This document shows positions 6,302-9,902 of a DNA stretch of 9,902 nucleotides, piece after piece. The stretch is from Flavobacteriaceae bacterium. GTDB taxonomy: Bacteria; Bacteroidota; Bacteroidia; Flavobacteriales; Flavobacteriaceae. Location: contig JABDLH010000217.1 of assembly GCA_013003145.1 (NCBI GenBank), positions 1-9,902 on the forward strand, given 5' to 3'. Positions within the stretch are counted from its first letter, which is position 1, and every line of letters starts with the position of its first letter. The translations under genes were made by a program, and so were the position numbers. The notes below the pieces were generated by a model, which worked only from the letters and a program-made list of their open reading frames with translations, was not told where the DNA came from and ran no database searches.

Positions 6302-6371
6302 GGAACCTGGAACTCCAAACTCCAAACCCCAAACCCCAAACTCCGAACTTCAAACTTCGAACTTCGAACCA
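6302..6371. repeat. Ten-unit array of a 7-bp tandem repeat between sigma and anti-sigma genes
   Basis: Exactly ten contiguous heptamers with consensus C[AG]AAC[TC][TC]; the bases AAC at unit positions 3-5 are invariant in all ten. Units grade from GGAACCT and GGAACTC on the left, through CAAACTC and CAAACCC, to CGAACTT and CGAACCA on the right. The array occupies half of the 138-nt gap between the sigma stop and the fecR start. The same unit occurs beside the ffh stop. In cyanobacteria, short tandemly repeated heptanucleotides are a known dispersed element; whether this is analogous is inference. Confidence 0.9.
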
Positions 6372-6424
6372 ACAGGTAGGGTATTTTGTAACTGGGTTGT
6401 TATTAAGGTGTAAAGAAAGGAATC

Positions 6425-7354
6425 ATGAAAGAAAATTATTTGGCAAAATGGTTGAACAACGAGCTGAGTGAGGCTGAGTTGGCAGCGTTTAAAGAGACTG
6501 CCGAATATGCATCATATCAGCGCATCATCGAGGCCAGTGCACGGATGGAAGGGCCTGCATACGACAATAAGGCTGCCTATCAGCAATTACAGGCCAAGCT
6601 TTCCGGAAAAGATAAGAGTAAGATGACCACCGGGAAAGTAATCCAAATGCGACCTGTAAGGAAATTGATGGCGATTGCCGCTGCAGTAGTACTCATGATC
6701 GCTGTTTCATTCTGGTTCGTCAATTCCCAAGAGGAGACCATAAGCACCTTATATGCCCAATCCACAACGCACACCTTACCCGATGCATCAGAAATTATTC
6801 TGAATGCCGGGTCCGAGATATCCTATAGCAAAAAGAAATGGGATAAGAGACGGGTGGTATCCCTGGAAGGGGAAGCTTTTTTTAAGGTGGCCAAAGGAGA
6901 AAGGTTCTCTGTTGCCACAGACCTGGGAGAAGTTTGGGTACTGGGCACACAATTCAACGTAGAACACCGGGATGAATATTTTGAGGTGACTTGCTACGAA
7001 GGCCTGGTACGTGTTAATTTTAACGGGGTAGAACAAGAATTACCTGCAGGGAGTTCATTCCTTGCCATCAATGGGAAAGTGATCCCCGTAGAAGGTCCCA
7101 ATGCTGATGGTCCTTCCTGGCTCAACCAGGAGAGCTCCTTTAAAAGTATTCCTTTAAAATACGTTTTGGAAGAATTTGAACGGCAATTTGATATTGAGGT
7201 TGAAACCCGGGACGTGGACCTCAACCAATTATTTACCGGTACATTCAGCAATACAAATAAAGAATTGGCGTTGCAGAGTATAAGTTCACCTTCCAGGTTA
7301 ACCTATGATCTGGATGGGGAGAATGTAATATTCTATGCCGAGGACACCCCATAA
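6425..7354 (+). CDS. FecR-family transmembrane anti-sigma factor
   Basis: Inner-membrane regulator, 309 residues, expected to hold the adjacent sigma factor in the cytosol and to read receptor status in the periplasm. An N-terminal cytosolic domain (about 1-75) contains LAKWLNNELSEAEL, typical of Bacteroidota FecR proteins. A single membrane helix spans about 81-99. The FecR domain spans about 107-205 and includes LPDASEIILNAGSEISY, SLEGEAFFKVAKG and VLGTQFNVE. The C-terminal domain (about 237-304) matches the DUF4974 type and resembles the receptor's STN module in sequence. The ATG at 6425 is preceded by AAAGAAAGGA at a sensible distance, one of the few starts here with a purine-rich site. 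The last 20 nt overlap the receptor's start, which favours coupled translation. Despite the 138-nt gap to the sigma gene, which is filled largely by a 7-bp repeat array, co-transcription is likely. Confidence 0.95.
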   Translation: MKENYLAKWLNNELSEAELAAFKETAEYASYQRIIEASARMEGPAYDNKAAYQQLQAKLSGKDKSKMTTGKVIQMRPVRKLMAIAAAVVLMIAVSFWFVNSQEETISTLYAQSTTHTLPDASEIILNAGSEISYSKKKWDKRRVVSLEGEAFFKVAKGERFSVATDLGEVWVLGTQFNVEHRDEYFEVTCYEGLVRVNFNGVEQELPAGSSFLAINGKVIPVEGPNADGPSWLNQESSFKSIPLKYVLEEFERQFDIEVETRDVDLNQLFTGTFSNTNKELALQSISSPSRLTYDLDGENVIFYAEDTP

Positions 7355-9893
7355 AAATTTATTCTTATTAGTGCTGATCCTGGTTAACGGCCTCTTCCCG
7401 TTAAATGCCCAGGAAGTACCCGGCCGGGAAACAGTTCCTATTATTTCTTTCTTACAAGATTTAGAGCGCCGATACGATGTTAAGTTTTCCTTCGTGGATG
7501 AAGATCTCGCAGATGTTGCGATACAGCGACCCCTAGGGGATAACTTAGACACAATTCTTTCACGCTTAACTGAGCAGACACAACTAAAAGTTCAAAAACT
7601 CAGTGATCGCTATTATACATTATCCCGAAGCAGGTTGATCGATGTCTGCGGAACAGTTCTGGACAACTTTGAGCAGAATACCATCGTCGGAGCTTCAGTA
7701 GAAGTGCTGGGGAGCAGCATCAGCATGATCACCGATTTTGACGGGAAGTTTAACCTGGAACAGATTCCCAGGGGAGCTACCCTGAGAATTCGGCATATAG
7801 GTTACAAGCCATTATATATCAACGCCTCTTACCTGATCCAAACCAATCCCTGTACCCGCATCCCGATGGCCCTCAGGTACGAGCAACTGGATGAAGTCGT
7901 GGTCTATAATATCCTGACCACCGGAATCTCGGAAATGCCGGACGGAAGCCTGGAATTAGACCTCGATAAGTTCGGGATTCTGCCCGGGCTTAGCGAACCG
8001 GATATCCTGCAATCCGTACAGGCACTACCCGGGATCAGGAGTATTGATGAAACGGTCTCTGATATCAACATTCGTGGGGGAACTAATGACCAGAACCTGA
8101 TCCTTTGGGATGGCATCAAAATGTACCAGTCCGGTCATTTTTTCGGCCTGATTTCAGCCTTTAATCCCTACCTCACAAAAAAAGTGACACTAATCAAAAA
8201 CGGAACTTCTGCCCAATACGGGGATGGTGTCAGTGGAATTATCCTGATGGAAACCCATGACAGGGTTGATGATAAAGCGTTTGGCGGAGCAGGGTTTAAC
8301 CTCATCAGCGGGGATGCTTACGCCTATGTGCCATTATCCGGTAAGCTGGGCTTCCAGTGGTCTGCCAGGCGCTCCGTGACCGACTTCCTTAATACCCCAA
8401 CTTACAAACAGTTTTTCAGCCGGGCCTTCCAGGATACAGAAGTAAAAGGCGATACCGGCGCGGATAGCGATATTACACAGGAGGAGGATTTTTATTTTTA
8501 TGATTTTACGGCTAAGCTGATGTACGACATCAATGAGCAGCATAAAGCGAGAATCAGTTTCATTCACATCAATAACGATCTCGCCTATACAGAGACCGAT
8601 AACCAAAGTGACCGGGAGAACCAGAGTACCCTGGACCAGACTAACCTATCCTTTGGCGCCGTTCTGCATAGCGACTGGACCGATGATTTCCACAGCAGGA
8701 TAAATACCTATTACACCCGTTATAATCTCGATGCGAGAACCAGCACCAATGACGAAGAACAGCAGTTGTTCCAGAATAACAGGGTCCTGGAATCCTCGAT
8801 AAAAGTAAATACCTGGTACGACTTGGCTGATGATCTCAGCTGGCATAATGGATACCAGTTTTCAGAAGTTGGAATCACTAATACAACAACGGTAACACAA
8901 CCTCCCTTTAACAGCAATATTAAAGGGGTGATAAGAACACATGCCCCTTATTCTGAATTGGAATATAAAACAACAGACGGGGACCTCATGGCCCGGGCTG
9001 GTGTCCGGGTTAATTTTATCGAGAACCTGGATACATTTTCTGAAGTTATTATTGAACCCAGGCTGAATTTAAGTATGGCGCTGACCCGCAACTGGCGTCT
9101 CTCTGCTATGGGCGAGTTCAAAAACCAGACCACCAACCAGGTAATTGACCTTGAGCAGAACTTCCTCGGGATAGAAAAACGACGCTGGATACTTTCCGAT
9201 AACCAGGGCCTGCCGGTGACCAAAAGCAAGCAAGGCTCCCTGGGCTTTAATTATGAAAAGAATAAATGGTACATGGGCCTTGAAACGTTCTACAAACAAG
9301 TAGAAGGTATCAGTACTGCAACCCAGGGATTCCAGAACCAGGATCAGTTTAACGGGGAGATTGGCAGTTACGATGTAAAAGGAGTAGAATTCCTGTTGAA
9401 TCACCAGGCAGACCGTATCAGTGCCTGGGTGAGTTATACCTATAATGAGAATACCTACACCTTTGAAGACATCACTCCAAACCGTTTTCCGAACAATCTC
9501 GATATCCGGCACGCAGCGACCCTGGCCGGCACCTATACCTACAATCAGTTTAAGCTTGGACTTGGGCTTCACTATAGGACCGGTAAGCCTTATACGGAGC
9601 CACAGGAAGGCAATAATATTATTGACCTTAATGTATTTCCTAACCAGATCAGGTACCAGGAACCCAACAGCAGCAGACTTCCGGATTATCTCAGGGCAGA
9701 TGCTTCAGCTATCTATGAATTTAAAGTCGGCCAAGGTATTAACGCATCGGTAGGTGCTTCCGTTCTGAACCTTCTGAACAAAAAAAACCTGCTTAATGTA
9801 TATTACAGGCTGAATGAGCAGGATGAAGTGGAACGGGTAGAGAGTGCTTCCTTAGGATTAACCCCGAATATCAGTGCCAGGATAAAATTCTAA
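7335..9893 (+). CDS. STN-containing TonB-dependent outer-membrane receptor/transducer
   Basis: Complete 852-residue outer-membrane receptor for energy-dependent uptake coupled to signalling. In order: signal peptide (about 1-25, ending LNAQ); STN/secretin-TonB short N-terminal domain (about 33-97), the part that contacts FecR in the known ferric-citrate-type systems; carboxypeptidase-D regulatory-like beta-sandwich (about 102-188); plug domain (about 195-310) with ILQSVQALPGIRSIDETVSD, INIRGGTNDQNLILWDGI and NGTSAQYGDGVSGIILMET; then a beta-barrel rich in alternating aromatic strands, ending in IKF, a normal C-terminal aromatic for barrel assembly. The only two cysteines of the whole protein, C105 and C173, flank the carboxypeptidase-like domain. 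The ATG at 7335 lies inside the fecR end. There is no SusD gene in view and the ligand cannot be read from the sequence; iron chelates and other small ligands are both possible. The window ends 9 nt past the stop. Confidence 0.95.
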   Translation: MPRTPHKNLFLLVLILVNGLFPLNAQEVPGRETVPIISFLQDLERRYDVKFSFVDEDLADVAIQRPLGDNLDTILSRLTEQTQLKVQKLSDRYYTLSRSRLIDVCGTVLDNFEQNTIVGASVEVLGSSISMITDFDGKFNLEQIPRGATLRIRHIGYKPLYINASYLIQTNPCTRIPMALRYEQLDEVVVYNILTTGISEMPDGSLELDLDKFGILPGLSEPDILQSVQALPGIRSIDETVSDINIRGGTNDQNLILWDGIKMYQSGHFFGLISAFNPYLTKKVTLIKNGTSAQYGDGVSGIILMETHDRVDDKAFGGAGFNLISGDAYAYVPLSGKLGFQWSARRSVTDFLNTPTYKQFFSRAFQDTEVKGDTGADSDITQEEDFYFYDFTAKLMYDINEQHKARISFIHINNDLAYTETDNQSDRENQSTLDQTNLSFGAVLHSDWTDDFHSRINTYYTRYNLDARTSTNDEEQQLFQNNRVLESSIKVNTWYDLADDLSWHNGYQFSEVGITNTTTVTQPPFNSNIKGVIRTHAPYSELEYKTTDGDLMARAGVRVNFIENLDTFSEVIIEPRLNLSMALTRNWRLSAMGEFKNQTTNQVIDLEQNFLGIEKRRWILSDNQGLPVTKSKQGSLGFNYEKNKWYMGLETFYKQVEGISTATQGFQNQDQFNGEIGSYDVKGVEFLLNHQADRISAWVSYTYNENTYTFEDITPNRFPNNLDIRHAATLAGTYTYNQFKLGLGLHYRTGKPYTEPQEGNNIIDLNVFPNQIRYQEPNSSRLPDYLRADASAIYEFKVGQGINASVGASVLNLLNKKNLLNVYYRLNEQDEVERVESASLGLTPNISARIKF

Positions 9894-9902
9894 GCACTAT
9901 TT

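Noticed and set aside
5940..6353. Minus-strand 137-residue open frame opposite the sigma gene
   Set aside because: Its N-terminus (GVWGLGFGVW) is just the heptamer array read backwards and the rest is antisense to a well-supported sigma factor; no recognisable domain.
6302..6371. Possibility that the heptamer array is a CRISPR array
   Set aside because: Units are 7 bp with no spacers; there are no cas genes nearby.
6380..6424. TATTTTG upstream of fecR as an internal promoter
   Set aside because: It is one base short of TAnnTTTG and has no -33 element at proper spacing; co-transcription with the sigma gene is simpler.
9069..9572. Minus-strand 167-residue open frame inside the receptor gene
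   Set aside because: Fully antisense to conserved beta-barrel coding sequence, with no family features; a shadow frame.

Overview
The window looks like chromosome from a marine-type member of the Flavobacteriaceae (Bacteroidota). The pointers are a FecI-like sigma factor, FecR and STN-type TonB-dependent receptor cassette, lipoproteins with an acidic residue run after the lipobox cysteine, starts without clear Shine-Dalgarno sequences, and TAnnTTTG-type -7 promoter motifs. The assignment rests on gene families and signals, not on a species match.

Left part (1-3684, all minus strand): a partial M13-family zinc metallopeptidase lipoprotein that runs off the left edge, then folD (one-carbon/folate metabolism), then ffh (SRP54 GTPase). 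Transcription runs ffh, folD, peptidase. The ffh-folD gap holds a GC-rich hairpin and a short run of 7-bp repeats that reaches into the ffh stop codon.

Middle (3685-5767): a strong GNRA-loop terminator follows a 587-residue minus-strand lipoprotein of unknown function. This protein is the least ordinary gene here. It is built from four tandem units of about 42 residues followed by three tandem units of about 113 residues, with cysteines placed in a pattern that follows the repeat boundaries. A 185-bp divergent intergenic region separates it from the sigma factor and contains a perfect 12-bp palindrome that reads as TATATTTG on both strands.

Right part (5768-9893, plus strand): a cell-surface-signalling cassette consisting of an ECF sigma factor (probable TTG start), a FecR anti-sigma factor with one membrane segment, and an STN-containing TonB-dependent outer-membrane receptor whose start overlaps the end of fecR by 20 nt. 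A ten-unit, 70-bp array of a 7-bp repeat lies between the sigma and anti-sigma genes. No SusD-like gene is visible; the window ends 9 nt after the receptor stop.

Working model (inference): the receptor senses and imports an unknown ligand, its STN domain signals to FecR across the periplasm, and the released sigma factor drives the cassette. The divergent repeat lipoprotein is a plausible co-regulated surface partner. The left-hand genes are housekeeping and unrelated.
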